From the NCBI RefSeq assembly GCF_900143285.1, contig NZ_FRDN01000020.1, positions 22,791-86,790 of the forward strand: a stretch of DNA of 64,000 nt. The letters are read 5' to 3'. Each line of letters begins with the position of its first letter. Within the stretch, counting starts at the first letter, position 1. A program made the position numbers and the translations under genes. Positions 32,441 to 41,785 of the stretch are shown piece by piece. This DNA is from Desulfitobacterium chlororespirans DSM 11544. Lineage in GTDB: Bacteria; Bacillota; Desulfitobacteriia; Desulfitobacteriales; Desulfitobacteriaceae. The notes beneath the pieces were generated by a model. That model made no database searches and had not been told where the DNA came from. It saw only the letters and a list, made by a program, of their open reading frames with translations.

Positions 32441-34159
32441 ATGCTGCAAATGTTTTTGGTGCTGGCAGTCTTTGTTGCTCTCATCTTTCCCATGGGGAAA
32501 TATGTCTATCATATTGCCGTAGGAGCACACACCTTTGCCGATCCGGTTTTTGATCGGGTGGACAATGGGGTATATCGTCTATGTGGCATCGATAAGCAAG
32601 AAATGAATTGGCGGCAGTATATTCTGGCCATGCTGGCGACCAACGGGATGATGGCGCTGGCCGGGTACTTGATTTTGAGGATTCAGGGGCTTCTGTTCCT
32701 GAATCCCAATGGTGTCGGCGCCATGGAGCCTGGCCTCGCCTTCAATACTGTGATCAGCTTTATCACGAATACCAATCTCCAGCACTATTCCGGCGAATCA
32801 GGGCTTACGTATCTGAGTCAGATGACGGTCATCATGTTTCTGATGTTCACCTCCGCGGCCACCGGATTTTCCGTCGCCATGGCTTTTGTCCGCGGCCTTG
32901 CCGGCCGAACTAAGACCATGGGCAATTACTATGCGGATCTCATCCGGATTATAACCCGGGTTCTCCTGCCGCTTTCCCTACTGGTTGGGCTGGTGCTCGT
33001 GTCCCAGGGCGTTGTGCAGAACCTGTCGCCCAATGTGACGGTTCAAACCATCGAGGGCAAATATCAGGACATCGCCATGGGCCCCATTGCCGCGCTGGAA
33101 TCCATCAAGCATTTGGGAACCAATGGGGGCGGCTTCCTCGCGGCTAATTCCGCCGCGCCTTTGGAAAATCCCAATGTGTTTACCAACATGGTGGAAATGC
33201 TCTCCATGATGCTTCTGCCCGGTTCTTGTGTTGTTGCCTTCGGTCACATGGTCCGCAGCCGCAAAGGGGAGGGAGAGAAGGGCAAAGAAAGAAAGGTCCT
33301 GCCCGGCAGTGAGGCCAGGCCCATTTTAGCCGTGATGCTCATCCTCCTGGTTGTAGGCGCTGTGGTCTGCTTAGCGGCGGAACAGGCCGGCAATCCCCTG
33401 CTGGAACGGGCCGGATTGATCCAGAGCCTGGGCAATATGGAAGGCAAGGAGACACGTTTCGGCATGGTCCAATCTGCACTGTTTACCACCGTGACCACCG
33501 CCTTTACTACCGGCTCCGTCAACAACATGTACGATACCCTGACGCCCCTGGGCGGCATGGCTGCCCTGATCAATATGATGCTTAACCTGGTGTTCGGGGG
33601 CAAAGGGGTCGGACTGCTGAACATGATCCTGTACGTGATTCTGACTGTATTCATTTGCGGGCTGATGGTAGGCCGCACGCCGGAGTATCTGGCTAAAAAA
33701 ATCGAAGGAAAAGAAATGAAGCTGACAGCACTGGGCATTATCATTCACCCGCTGCTGATTCTGGCAGGCACGGGGCTGGCTGTCGCGATTCCGGCGGGAC
33801 TGGCGGGAATCACCAATCCCGGCCAGCATGGACTGACGCAGGTATTGTATGAATATGCGTCCTCAGCAGCCAACAACGGCTCCGGCTTTGAGGGACTGGC
33901 AGACAACACCGTTTTCTGGAATATCTCCACCGGGCTGGTCATGCTCTGCGGGCGCTATCTGTCCATGATCATCGCGCTGGCCATTGCCGGCTCACTGATG
34001 CAGAAACAGCCGGTCAGCGAATCTATCGGCACCTTAAGAACCGACACCAGGACGTTTACCATAGCGCTGCTCATGGTGGTCATCATCATTGCCGCGCTGA
34101 CGTTTTTCCCGGCCTTGGTCCTTGGCCCGATTGCTGAGCATATGACCCTGTGGAGTTAG
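32441..34159 (+). CDS. kdpA: KdpA, potassium-translocating subunit
   Basis: A 572-residue protein with about ten helices, related to K+ channels. Selectivity-filter loops are visible in NTNLQHYSGESGLTYLSQM, GTNGGGFLAANSAAPLENPN, FTTGSVNNMYD and NNGSGFEGL. It selects K+ in the inner membrane and passes it to the pump cycle driven by KdpB. An AAAGGCGG site precedes the ATG. Confidence 0.98.
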   Translation: MLQMFLVLAVFVALIFPMGKYVYHIAVGAHTFADPVFDRVDNGVYRLCGIDKQEMNWRQYILAMLATNGMMALAGYLILRIQGLLFLNPNGVGAMEPGLAFNTVISFITNTNLQHYSGESGLTYLSQMTVIMFLMFTSAATGFSVAMAFVRGLAGRTKTMGNYYADLIRIITRVLLPLSLLVGLVLVSQGVVQNLSPNVTVQTIEGKYQDIAMGPIAALESIKHLGTNGGGFLAANSAAPLENPNVFTNMVEMLSMMLLPGSCVVAFGHMVRSRKGEGEKGKERKVLPGSEARPILAVMLILLVVGAVVCLAAEQAGNPLLERAGLIQSLGNMEGKETRFGMVQSALFTTVTTAFTTGSVNNMYDTLTPLGGMAALINMMLNLVFGGKGVGLLNMILYVILTVFICGLMVGRTPEYLAKKIEGKEMKLTALGIIIHPLLILAGTGLAVAIPAGLAGITNPGQHGLTQVLYEYASSAANNGSGFEGLADNTVFWNISTGLVMLCGRYLSMIIALAIAGSLMQKQPVSESIGTLRTDTRTFTIALLMVVIIIAALTFFPALVLGPIAEHMTLWS

Positions 34160-34171
34160 GAGGGTGCTTTT

Positions 34172-36226
34172 ATGCCTAAAGATAAGAAATCAAAGTTAAT
34201 CACCGGAGACATTTTGAGATCCTCCCTTCCGGGAGCATTTGCAAAATTAAATCCCCGGTACATGATGCACAACCCTGTCATGTTCGTAGTGGAAATCGGG
34301 TTTGTGGTGACACTGCTGCTCTGTGTCTGGCCGAACCTGTTTGGGGATGAAGGAGGCAACCTGCGGCTGTTTAACGCCATTGTAGCGGCTATCCTTTTGA
34401 TTACGCTGCTGTTTGCCAATTTCGCGGAAGCGGTGGCCGAGGGACGGGGCAAGGCCCAAGCCCAGAGTCTTAAAAAAACTCAGAAGGATATGCAGGCCCG
34501 CATCCTCAGTGACGACGGGGGGGAAACCATCCTGAGCGCCGGTATGCTCAAAAAAGGCGATATGGTGCTGGTTAAGGCTGGAGAGCTTATTCCTAACGAT
34601 GGAGAGGTGATTGAAGGGATTGCTTCAGTGGACGAATCGGCCATTACCGGGGAATCCGCGCCTGTACTGAAGGAAAGCGGGGGTGATTTTGCGTCGGTCA
34701 CCGGCGGAACAATGGTGGTCAGCGACTGCCTGAAGATCCGGATCACAGCCAATCCCGGGGAATCCTTCCTCGCTAAAATGATTGCGCTGGTGGAAGGTGC
34801 CTCCCGCAGGAAAACACCTAACGAGATCGCGCTGAACACACTGCTCGTCAGTCTGACCATCGTCTTCCTGATCGTTATGGTCAGCCTTTACCCCATGGCG
34901 CTGTACAGCGGGGTCCGCCTGCAGATCTCCACTCTGATCGCTCTGACCGTATGCCTGATCCCTACGACCATCGGCGGGCTCCTATCCGCCATCGGCATCG
35001 CCGGCATGGACCGCGTAACCCGCTTTAACGTCATCGCCCTGTCCGGAAAAGCTGTGGAGGCCTGCGGCGATGTGGACACTATGATTCTGGACAAAACCGG
35101 CACCATCACCTATGGAAACCGGATGGCTGCCCGGTTTATCCCCGTGGGCAATACGGAGGAACGGGAACTGATCCGCTGCGCCGTGCTCAGTTCGGTGCAG
35201 GACGATACCCCGGAAGGGAAATCGGTCGTCGAGCTTGGCGGGCGCCTGAGCGGCGAATATCAGGAGGCCGGCCCAGGCATGGAGTTCCTGGAATTCACTG
35301 CCCAGACGCGGATGAGCGGTGTCAATTTTCCGGACGGCACCGGGGTGCGCAAAGGCGCCCCCGACGCGATTGTAAACTATGTGCGGGAGCTGGGCGGCGC
35401 TATTCCCCAGGATTTGGGGTCCCGGGTCAATGAGGTTGCCAAATTGGGCGGAACGCCGCTGGTGGTCTGCGCCGGGGAGCGCATTCTGGGGGTCATTTAT
35501 TTAAAAGACACCATCAAGGCGGGACTGGTGGAGCGTTTCGCAAGGCTCAGGGCCATAGGCATCAAAACCATCATGTGCACTGGCGATAATCCGCTGACTG
35601 CGGCCACCATCGCCCAGGAGGCCGGTGTGGACAGTTTCATTGCGGAATGCAAGCCGGAAGATAAGATCAAGGCTATCCAAGCCGAGCAAGCCAGGGGCAA
35701 GATTGTGGCCATGACCGGAGACGGCACCAACGACGCGCCCGCCCTGGCCCAAGCCAATGTGGGCATTGCCATGAACAGCGGCACCGCCGCCGCCAAGGAA
35801 GCCGCCAATATGGTGGACCTGGATTCCGACCCGACCAAGATTCTGGATGTGGTGGAGATTGGGAAACAGCTTTTGATCACCCGCGGCTCATTAACTACCT
35901 TCAGCATCGCCAATGATATCGCCAAATATTTTGCGATCATTCCCGCTATGTTTATGGCGGTCATCCCGCAAATGGGGACGCTCAACATCATGGCCCTGTC
36001 CACCCCCTACAGCGCGATCCTGTCCGCGTTGATATTCAATGCGGTCATTATTCCGATCCTGATCCCCCTTGCCATGAAGGGTGTCCGATACAAACCCATG
36101 CACGCGGAGAAGATGCTGTCGCGCAATCTGCTGGTTTACGGGCTGGGCGGGGTGATGGTACCCTTTGCGGGCATTAAGCTGATCGACCTCGTCATAACCC
36201 CGGTGCTGACAGCACTGGGGTTATGA
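34172..36226 (+). CDS. kdpB: KdpB, P-type ATPase subunit
   Basis: A 684-residue P-type ATPase. Phosphorylated Asp307 lies in [10 protein letters not shown], the actuator motif is [11 protein letters not shown], and the hinge is [18 protein letters not shown]. Helix 4 carries [15 protein letters not shown], typical of KdpB. It powers K+ uptake through KdpA. Start ATG 34172 follows AGGAGGG. Confidence 0.98.
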   Translation: MPKDKKSKLITGDILRSSLPGAFAKLNPRYMMHNPVMFVVEIGFVVTLLLCVWPNLFGDEGGNLRLFNAIVAAILLITLLFANFAEAVAEGRGKAQAQSLKKTQKDMQARILSDDGGETILSAGMLKKGDMVLVKAGELIPNDGEVIEGIASVDESAITGESAPVLKESGGDFASVTGGTMVVSDCLKIRITANPGESFLAKMIALVEGASRRKTPNEIALNTLLVSLTIVFLIVMVSLYPMALYSGVRLQISTLIALTVCLIPTTIGGLLSAIGIAGMDRVTRFNVIALSGKAVEACGDVDTMILDKTGTITYGNRMAARFIPVGNTEERELIRCAVLSSVQDDTPEGKSVVELGGRLSGEYQEAGPGMEFLEFTAQTRMSGVNFPDGTGVRKGAPDAIVNYVRELGGAIPQDLGSRVNEVAKLGGTPLVVCAGERILGVIYLKDTIKAGLVERFARLRAIGIKTIMCTGDNPLTAATIAQEAGVDSFIAECKPEDKIKAIQAEQARGKIVAMTGDGTNDAPALAQANVGIAMNSGTAAAKEAANMVDLDSDPTKILDVVEIGKQLLITRGSLTTFSIANDIAKYFAIIPAMFMAVIPQMGTLNIMALSTPYSAILSALIFNAVIIPILIPLAMKGVRYKPMHAEKMLSRNLLVYGLGGVMVPFAGIKLIDLVITPVLTALGL

Positions 36227-36253
36227 TAGAGATATAATGAGGAGGTTATGGAA

Positions 36254-36892
36254 ATGAGTGGATTCTGGCAGGGAATTAAAAGGCCCTTCCTGGTGACAAT
36301 AGCGCTGTTTCTGATCTGCGGGCTGGCATATCCCCTTCTGCTTACGGGGATCAGCCAACTGATCTTTCCAAGTCAGGCCAAGGGCAGCCTCATCACCATT
36401 AATGGTAAGGCCGTAGGTTCGGAGCTTATCGGACAGGATTTCACAGATGCCCGGTTTATGAAAAGCCGTCCTTCCGCTGTGAACTACAACACCTACACAC
36501 AGGAGGATAAAGAGGAGGGCAATTATACAGGAGTGGGCTCCGGTTCCAAGAACTATGCCCCGACTAATCCTGAGCTGGTGAAACGTGTGGAGGCCGATAT
36601 GGCGGTGTTCCTGGAGGCGAATCCTATTTTAAAGAAGGAGGATATTCCTACGGATTTACTGACCGCATCCGGCTCCGGCCTTGATCCGCATATCAGTCCC
36701 GCAGCGGCCGCAGTCCAGATACCGGCCTTGGCTGTAGCGACCGGCTTATCCCAGGAAACGCTGGAAACTATCGTGAAAGAGAATACTCAGGGTAAATTTC
36801 TTGGTATTTTCGGGGAAGAGACCGTTAATGTCTTGATGGTGAATCTGGATATTGCCCAGGAGCTGGGGCTGTTTAAACAAATGGGAATGTGA
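36254..36892 (+). CDS. kdpC: KdpC, accessory subunit
   Basis: A 212-residue protein with one N-terminal helix (about 9-35) and an extracytoplasmic domain. Family motifs are FTDARFMKSRPSAVNYN, GSGSKNYAPTNP and ASGSGLDPHISPAAA. I chose ATG 36254, seven bases after GGAGGT; the ATG at 36248 is too close. It is the last gene of kdpFABC. Confidence 0.97.
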   Translation: MSGFWQGIKRPFLVTIALFLICGLAYPLLLTGISQLIFPSQAKGSLITINGKAVGSELIGQDFTDARFMKSRPSAVNYNTYTQEDKEEGNYTGVGSGSKNYAPTNPELVKRVEADMAVFLEANPILKKEDIPTDLLTASGSGLDPHISPAAAAVQIPALAVATGLSQETLETIVKENTQGKFLGIFGEETVNVLMVNLDIAQELGLFKQMGM

Positions 36893-36963
36893 GGAAACCT
36901 GCTTTTCAGTGGTTGTCCGTCACTTGTATAACTTGAAAATAGCGGCTTTTGGACCAGGTTTTC

Positions 36964-36992
36964 TTGTAAACGGCTGCGGGTGGTGCTATAAT
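36964..36992 (+). promoter_or_regulatory. Promoter ahead of the YqzL-like gene and pheST leader
   Basis: TTGTAA (36964-36969), 17-base spacer, TATAAT (36987-36992). It could serve both the small ORF at 37039 and the T-box RNA downstream. Confidence 0.65.
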
Positions 36993-37038
36993 TTCAATGA
37001 ACAGGTTTAAGAATCCAGACCGAAAGGTGGGCTTAACC

Positions 37039-37155
37039 ATGTCACCCGCAGAGTGGTTATGGAAGATTTTTGAGGCAACCGGTTCCCCAAATGCCTACTT
37101 GCTGTATAGGCAGTACACTCTGAACAACAATCTGGCTATGAAGAAAATGCAATGA
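37039..37155 (+). CDS. YqzL-like micro-protein
   Basis: A 38-residue ORF, preceded by GAAAGGTGG at eight bases. The product starts MSPAEWLWKIFEATGSPNAY and continues LLYRQY. The W-K-x-F-x-x-T-G-x-x-x-A-Y-L-L-x pattern is that of the YqzL family of tiny Firmicute proteins of unknown function. It sits between the kdp operon and the pheST T-box and likely shares the promoter at 36964. Confidence 0.7.
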   Translation: MSPAEWLWKIFEATGSPNAYLLYRQYTLNNNLAMKKMQ

Positions 37156-37164
37156 TCAGGTTAA

Positions 37165-37404
37165 AAGGAGCTTTTCTTTCCAGGGAGGTTAAGTCTAAGA
37201 CTGAAAGCTTAACCAAGAGGAGTCCTCATTTCCGGCCGATGCCGGAGGTGTTGAATTTCCCCTGAGAGTGGTTTGCTGAACTTAGAATAGGTAAACCCGG
37301 TCTCCACCGTTAGCGGAGTAGGAAGCTGCGGCTCATCATTGAGCTGAACCAGGGTGGTACCGCGGGAGTTATTCTCGTCCCTTTTATTAGGGATGAGAAT
37401 TTTT
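37165..37404 (+). ncRNA. T-box riboswitch (phenylalanine) upstream of pheST
   Basis: A T-box leader. The 14-base T-box core AGGGTGGTACCGCG lies at 37351-37364 and pairs with the uncharged tRNA acceptor end. The terminator is ATTCTCGTCCC (37371-37381) with GGGATGAGAAT (37390-37400) and a T-run. In the stem I region the specifier loop reads GAATTTCCCC, giving a likely UUC (Phe) codon at 37257-37259. Uncharged tRNA-Phe should stabilise the antiterminator and switch pheST on. Confidence 0.95.
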
Positions 37405-37461
37405 GTTTTTATTTAGGGTGGATTGAGTCAAAGGTTAAATCTTAACTTAGGAGGGTTTTCG

Positions 37462-38484
37462 TTGAAACAGGAAGTTCATCGTATTCAAGAAGAAACACTG
37501 GCAGAGCTTCAGCAGGTCTCGACTTTGGAAGCGCTGCAGGAGCTGAAGGTTAAGGTTCTCGGCAAAAAAGGCTCCCTCACCGCTCAATTGCGGAAGATGG
37601 GGGGCTTAAGCCCGGAAGAGCGGCCCATTTTTGGCCAGGTGGTCAATGAGACCCGGGATGTTCTGGAAGCAGCCTGGATTCGTCGTGAGGAAGAGCTGTC
37701 CCAAGCGGTTATGCTGAAACAACTGGAAGAGGAAAAACTGGATATCAGTCTGCCTGGCGTAAGTCTGCCCCGGGGGCATCAGCATCCTTTGACCAAGGTC
37801 ATCGAAGAAATCGAGGAGATTTTTCTGGGAATGGGTTTCCAGATTGCTGAAGGTCCGGAGATTGAGAGTGACTACTATAATTTTGAGGCTTTGAATCTGC
37901 CTAAGGATCATCCCGCCCGGGAAATGCAGGACTCTTTCTATATCACCGAAGAGTTCCTCCTGCGGACTCAGACCTCACCGGTTCAGATACGAACCATGGA
38001 GAAGCTGCGGCCCCAGCTTCCTGTCAAAATCATCTGCCCCGGCAAAGTCTATCGCAACGATGACGACGCTACCCACTCTCCGATGTTCCATCAAGTGGAA
38101 GGGCTGATGGTGGATCGGGGCATTCGTATGTCGGATCTGAAAGGAATCCTCTTAAGCTTCTCCAGAATGATGTTTGGGGAGTCCCGGGAGATTCGCTTGC
38201 GTCCCAGTTTTTTCCCTTTCACAGAACCCAGTGCTGAGGTGGATGTATCCTGCATGCTTTGTGGCGGAGCCGGCTGCCGGATCTGTAAAGGCACCGGCTG
38301 GATTGAGATTCTGGGCTCCGGTATGGTTCATCCCAGGGTGCTGGAAATGGGCGGCTATGACTCCAAAGTATTAACAGGCTTTGCTTTTGGTATGGGTGTA
38401 GAACGGATCGCCATGCTGAAGTACGGCATTGAAGATATGCGGCTTTTATTCGATAACGACTTGCGCTTTTTGCAGCAGTTTTAA
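37462..38484 (+). CDS. pheS: Phenylalanyl-tRNA synthetase alpha subunit
   Basis: A 340-residue class II synthetase subunit. N-terminal coiled coil (residues 5-85), then motif 1 around [19 protein letters not shown], motif 2 [17 protein letters not shown] and motif 3 [16 protein letters not shown]-x2-C...C-x2-C-like group [17 protein letters not shown] is an insert seen in some Firmicute PheS. Start is TTG 37462, six bases after AGGAGGG; this gives the family length. Controlled by the T-box. Confidence 0.97.
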   Translation: MKQEVHRIQEETLAELQQVSTLEALQELKVKVLGKKGSLTAQLRKMGGLSPEERPIFGQVVNETRDVLEAAWIRREEELSQAVMLKQLEEEKLDISLPGVSLPRGHQHPLTKVIEEIEEIFLGMGFQIAEGPEIESDYYNFEALNLPKDHPAREMQDSFYITEEFLLRTQTSPVQIRTMEKLRPQLPVKIICPGKVYRNDDDATHSPMFHQVEGLMVDRGIRMSDLKGILLSFSRMMFGESREIRLRPSFFPFTEPSAEVDVSCMLCGGAGCRICKGTGWIEILGSGMVHPRVLEMGGYDSKVLTGFAFGMGVERIAMLKYGIEDMRLLFDNDLRFLQQF

Positions 38485-38496
38485 GGAGGCAGGGGT

Positions 38497-40902
38497 ATGA
38501 AGGTCAGTTTGGAATGGTTACGTGAATATGTGGATATCGCTCAGTCTGCCGAAGATTTAGCAGAGATCCTGACCCGGGGCGGGATTGAGGTCGGTGGCGT
38601 CGAGTATCTGAATCAAGGGCTGGAGGCAGTCGTGGTCGGTGAGATTACCCGTATGGAGCATCATCCTAATGCGGATAAGCTGTGGATCTGTGAAGTGAAT
38701 CTAGGAGACGGGTCCACCACTATCGTCACAGGGGCCCAGAATCTGCTGGTCGGGGATCGAATCCCGGTGGCTTTGCCGGGAACCACGCTGCCCAATGGGG
38801 TTCATATCGAAATCTCCAAGCTGCGGGGAGTGGAATCTTCAGGAATGCTCTGCTCCACTGAGGAACTGCATTTGGACTCCGGCTTAGGGGACCCGCGCAG
38901 CGAAGGCGGTATTCTTATCTTGGAAAAGGAGACTCCCTTAGGGGCAACTTTAGATACCGTTTTTGGCGAAGGGGACTGCGTCCTGGATCTGGAGCTCTAT
39001 CCCAACCGCCCCGATTGTCTGGGTATGGTGAATGTGGCACGGGAAGTGGCTTCTTTGACCGGAGGAGATCTCCATCTGCCTGCATGGGCGGAGGGGTCCC
39101 AAGGCCCGGATTATCCGGTGGATCCTGAGGCCCGGATTATCCTGGATGAGCCGGAGCTGTGCCGGCGCTATGCCGGCTTAGTGGTAGAGGATGTCAAGAT
39201 TGAGCCTTCTTCGGAGTGGATGCAGAAACGTCTAAAAGCAGCGGGAGTGCGCCCGATCAGCAATATTGTGGATATTACCAACTATATTATGCTGGAGATG
39301 GGACAGCCTTTGCATGCGTTTGATCGGGATGCCATCGTCGGCGCCGTCCATGTGCGCCGGGCTCAGACCGGGGAGAAGCTGGTGACCCTTGATGATATAG
39401 AGCGGGAGCTTGATCCGGAAATGCTGCTCATTGCTGATGATGAAAAGGCTCTTGGCTTGGCGGGAGTCATGGGTGGTTTAAATAGTGAAATTACCGACTC
39501 CACCAAAAGAATTTTCGTGGAATCCGCTCATTTTTCCAGTGTAAGCATTCGCCGCACCAGCCGTCGTTTGGGACTGCGTTCAGAGGCATCCAATCGCTTT
39601 GAAAAAGGGGTCAACTCCCATGGTGTAGCAGCGGCCTTAGGCCGTGTGGCTGAGCTGGTTATTCGGCTGGGAGCCGGAAAACCGGTAGGCTTTGTTGAAC
39701 AAGCGGGGCAGCTCCCAGAGCCTGCGGCGGTTTCCCTTACTGTGGAAAAAGCCAATTCCCTCCTGGGAACTGCTCTTATTGAGGAAGAGATCACCGGGGT
39801 TCTCAAGCGTTTGCGTTTTCCTTATCAAGAAAAGGATGGGGAATATGAGGTTCAGATTCCTACCTATCGTTCCGATATTACTATTGAAGAAGATTTAATC
39901 GAAGAAGTGGCCCGTTTGACAGGCTATGATCGGATTCCCACGACCTTGCCCCAGGGGGATCAGACTCAGGGGCGGAGGACTCCTGAGCAGGAATTTAAGC
40001 GCACTCTCCGCCATCTTCTGGTTCGTTTGGGTCTGAATGAGGTTATGACCTATTCCTTCACTCGCCCCGATGCCGATCGCCAGTTTGGAGATATGGATCA
40101 GGCTATTCCATTGCTGAATCCGCTGCGGGAAGAGCTAAGTGTGATGCGGACGGCTTTGCTTCCCAGCATTATGGAGATCGCCGCCCGGAATATCTCCCGC
40201 AGGAACCTGGATATCCGTCTTTTTGAGATGGGCAGTATTTATAAGAGCCAGGAGCGCCCCTTGGTCAAGCTTCCACAAGAGGAGCTGCATTTGGCCGGGG
40301 TGATCTGGGGCAAATCCTCCCGCCATTGGCGGACCCCGGTAACGGAGTATGATTTCTATACGGTGAAAGGGATTCTGGAGGAAGTGGCTCGTGAGTTTGG
40401 CCTGGAGTTCGAGTACCGGCTGCCCACTGCTCAGGAGCTCACCCATCCGGGACGTTCCGCAGATATCTACCTCAACGGTGAGAAGATCGGCTTGATGGGC
40501 GAGATTCATCCTGCTATAGGCAAGGAATGGGAACTGGAAAGGGCGTTGATTTTTGAATTGGCAGTGGCTCCCCTGCTGGAGGCCGGCAAGCGGACCATCC
40601 GAGCCTTCTCCATTCCGAAGTTCCCGGCGATGCAGCGGGATTTGGCTGTAGTGGTACCTCTGGAGGTCTCCGCCCAGGACGTTATGAAACGGATCAAGGA
40701 GCTGGGAGGAGCGCTTTTGGTTCAGGTGAATATCTTCGATGTCTATACCGGCAAACCTATTCCCGAAGATCGTAAGAGCCTGGCTTTTGCGCTGAAGTAT
40801 CAAGCCTTGGATCGAACTTTAAAGGATGAAGAGGTCAATGCCTTAAACCAGCAAGTTCTAGAAGGGATTGAAAAGGAATTTGGAGCTGCCTGGAGAAAGT
40901 AG
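38497..40902 (+). CDS. pheT: Phenylalanyl-tRNA synthetase beta subunit
   Basis: An 801-residue subunit of usual length. N-terminal tRNA-binding OB domain (about 40-150, HPNADKLWICEVNLG), B3/B4 editing domain (about 210-380), B5 domain (about 405-470), synthetase-like core (about 490-690) and C-terminal anticodon-binding FDX-ACB domain (IPKFPAMQRDLAVVVP onwards). Works as (alpha-beta)2 with PheS encoded 12 bases upstream. Confidence 0.98.
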   Translation: MKVSLEWLREYVDIAQSAEDLAEILTRGGIEVGGVEYLNQGLEAVVVGEITRMEHHPNADKLWICEVNLGDGSTTIVTGAQNLLVGDRIPVALPGTTLPNGVHIEISKLRGVESSGMLCSTEELHLDSGLGDPRSEGGILILEKETPLGATLDTVFGEGDCVLDLELYPNRPDCLGMVNVAREVASLTGGDLHLPAWAEGSQGPDYPVDPEARIILDEPELCRRYAGLVVEDVKIEPSSEWMQKRLKAAGVRPISNIVDITNYIMLEMGQPLHAFDRDAIVGAVHVRRAQTGEKLVTLDDIERELDPEMLLIADDEKALGLAGVMGGLNSEITDSTKRIFVESAHFSSVSIRRTSRRLGLRSEASNRFEKGVNSHGVAAALGRVAELVIRLGAGKPVGFVEQAGQLPEPAAVSLTVEKANSLLGTALIEEEITGVLKRLRFPYQEKDGEYEVQIPTYRSDITIEEDLIEEVARLTGYDRIPTTLPQGDQTQGRRTPEQEFKRTLRHLLVRLGLNEVMTYSFTRPDADRQFGDMDQAIPLLNPLREELSVMRTALLPSIMEIAARNISRRNLDIRLFEMGSIYKSQERPLVKLPQEELHLAGVIWGKSSRHWRTPVTEYDFYTVKGILEEVAREFGLEFEYRLPTAQELTHPGRSADIYLNGEKIGLMGEIHPAIGKEWELERALIFELAVAPLLEAGKRTIRAFSIPKFPAMQRDLAVVVPLEVSAQDVMKRIKELGGALLVQVNIFDVYTGKPIPEDRKSLAFALKYQALDRTLKDEEVNALNQQVLEGIEKEFGAAWRK

Positions 40903-40924
40903 TATAGTATCTGGGGGGTGTCAT

Positions 40925-41182
40925 ATGGCTGAAGAAAATGAAAAGGTCATTGTTGAGATATTTGGGGAAAAACATGTGATTCGCGGACAGGAAAGCCCGG
41001 AGCATATCCTGAAGGTTGCCCGTGAAGTGGATAAAAAGATGCGTCTCATTGCCCAACGGACACCGCGCTTAGCCATTCACCAAATCGCAATTCTGGCCGC
41101 GCTGAATCTGGCCGACGAGTTGGAAAAAATCAAGGAAGAACAAGAAACTCTCATGCAGCTCATTGAAGCGCAAGAAGAATAG
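40925..41182 (+). CDS. zapA: Cell division protein ZapA
   Basis: An 85-residue protein with the ZapA fold: N-terminal strands VIVEIFGEKHVIRGQESPEH, then a long helix and coiled coil ending EELMQLIEAQEE-like. It bundles FtsZ filaments at mid-cell. The ATG at 40925 follows GGGGGGTG; a longer frame from 40868 would overlap pheT and lacks a site. Position after pheT is common in Firmicutes. Confidence 0.92.
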   Translation: MAEENEKVIVEIFGEKHVIRGQESPEHILKVAREVDKKMRLIAQRTPRLAIHQIAILAALNLADELEKIKEEQETLMQLIEAQEE

Positions 41183-41202
41183 AAAACTAGAGCAATACTG
41201 GG

Positions 41203-41235
41203 AAAGCGTAATTTATGGAGTTACGCTTTTTTCTT
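41203..41235 (+). terminator. Terminator after zapA
   Basis: AAAGCGTAA (41203-41211) pairs with TTACGCTTT (41221-41229), followed by TTTTCTT. Confidence 0.88.
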
Positions 41236-41300
41236 ATATTGCATAAGGAGCCTAAGGTTGAATCAGTATTAAAGGGCCCTGAGGCCCTGTCGCAAAGAGT

Positions 41301-41338
41301 AAAAAAAGAAGAAGAACCAGATTTACTAATTCTTCTTC
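41301..41338 (-). terminator. Terminator of the minus-strand flavoprotein-cytochrome operon
   Basis: On the minus strand GAAGAAGAA (41338-41330) pairs with TTCTTCTTC (41316-41308), followed by seven T (41307-41301). Confidence 0.8.
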
Positions 41339-41356
41339 ATATAAATTGTTTGTCTC

Positions 41357-41749
41357 TTATTTGCGTTTCTTAAAAGTAAAGAAATATACCGCAAGCAACA
41401 GAAGCACAACGACACCAACAACTAAGGCAGGGCTCACCGCACCTGTTGTATTCGCAGAATCTGGCTGCTCCTCGGCAACCTGCGGGGATTCCTGCGCAGG
41501 TTCTTGGGGTGCCGGAGCCGGTTGTGCAGGTGCCGGAGTTGATGGTGCCGGCTCCGGCTCAGTGGTCGGTTCAGCAGCCGGTTCACCGGAAGCGCCGTGT
41601 GCCCCTTCTTCATGGCAAGGGGTGCAGGTCACACCATCTTCACTCAAGTCAGGAAAAGCGTTGGTGGTGGCTGCGTTGAAGAAAATCCCCAAGGAAAGCC
41701 CTAAAAATAAGGTCATAAGCAAAAGAAATCTGTTTGTCTTTCTATTCAT
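41357..41749 (-). CDS. Tethered monoheme c protein with Pro/Glu/Ala-rich linker and C-terminal anchor
   Basis: A 130-residue protein: signal peptide (residues 7-30), a minimal heme-c site TCTPCHEEGAHG at about 41-52, a disordered linker of about 50 residues rich in Pro, Glu, Ala and Thr, then a membrane helix (about 105-124) and a basic end KKRK. The heme would therefore sit outside, on a flexible leash. It is 36 bases behind the flavoprotein gene and co-transcribed with it; GAGGGGG precedes the ATG. A homologue of the same plan is at 58627, next to the second flavoprotein. Electron transfer between membrane donor and flavoprotein is the obvious role, by inference. Confidence 0.85.
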   Translation of the reverse strand: MNRKTNRFLLLMTLFLGLSLGIFFNAATTNAFPDLSEDGVTCTPCHEEGAHGASGEPAAEPTTEPEPAPSTPAPAQPAPAPQEPAQESPQVAEEQPDSANTTGAVSPALVVGVVVLLLLAVYFFTFKKRK

Positions 41750-41785
41750 AGATGTTCCCCCTCTGACTGCTCTAATACGTCAAAT

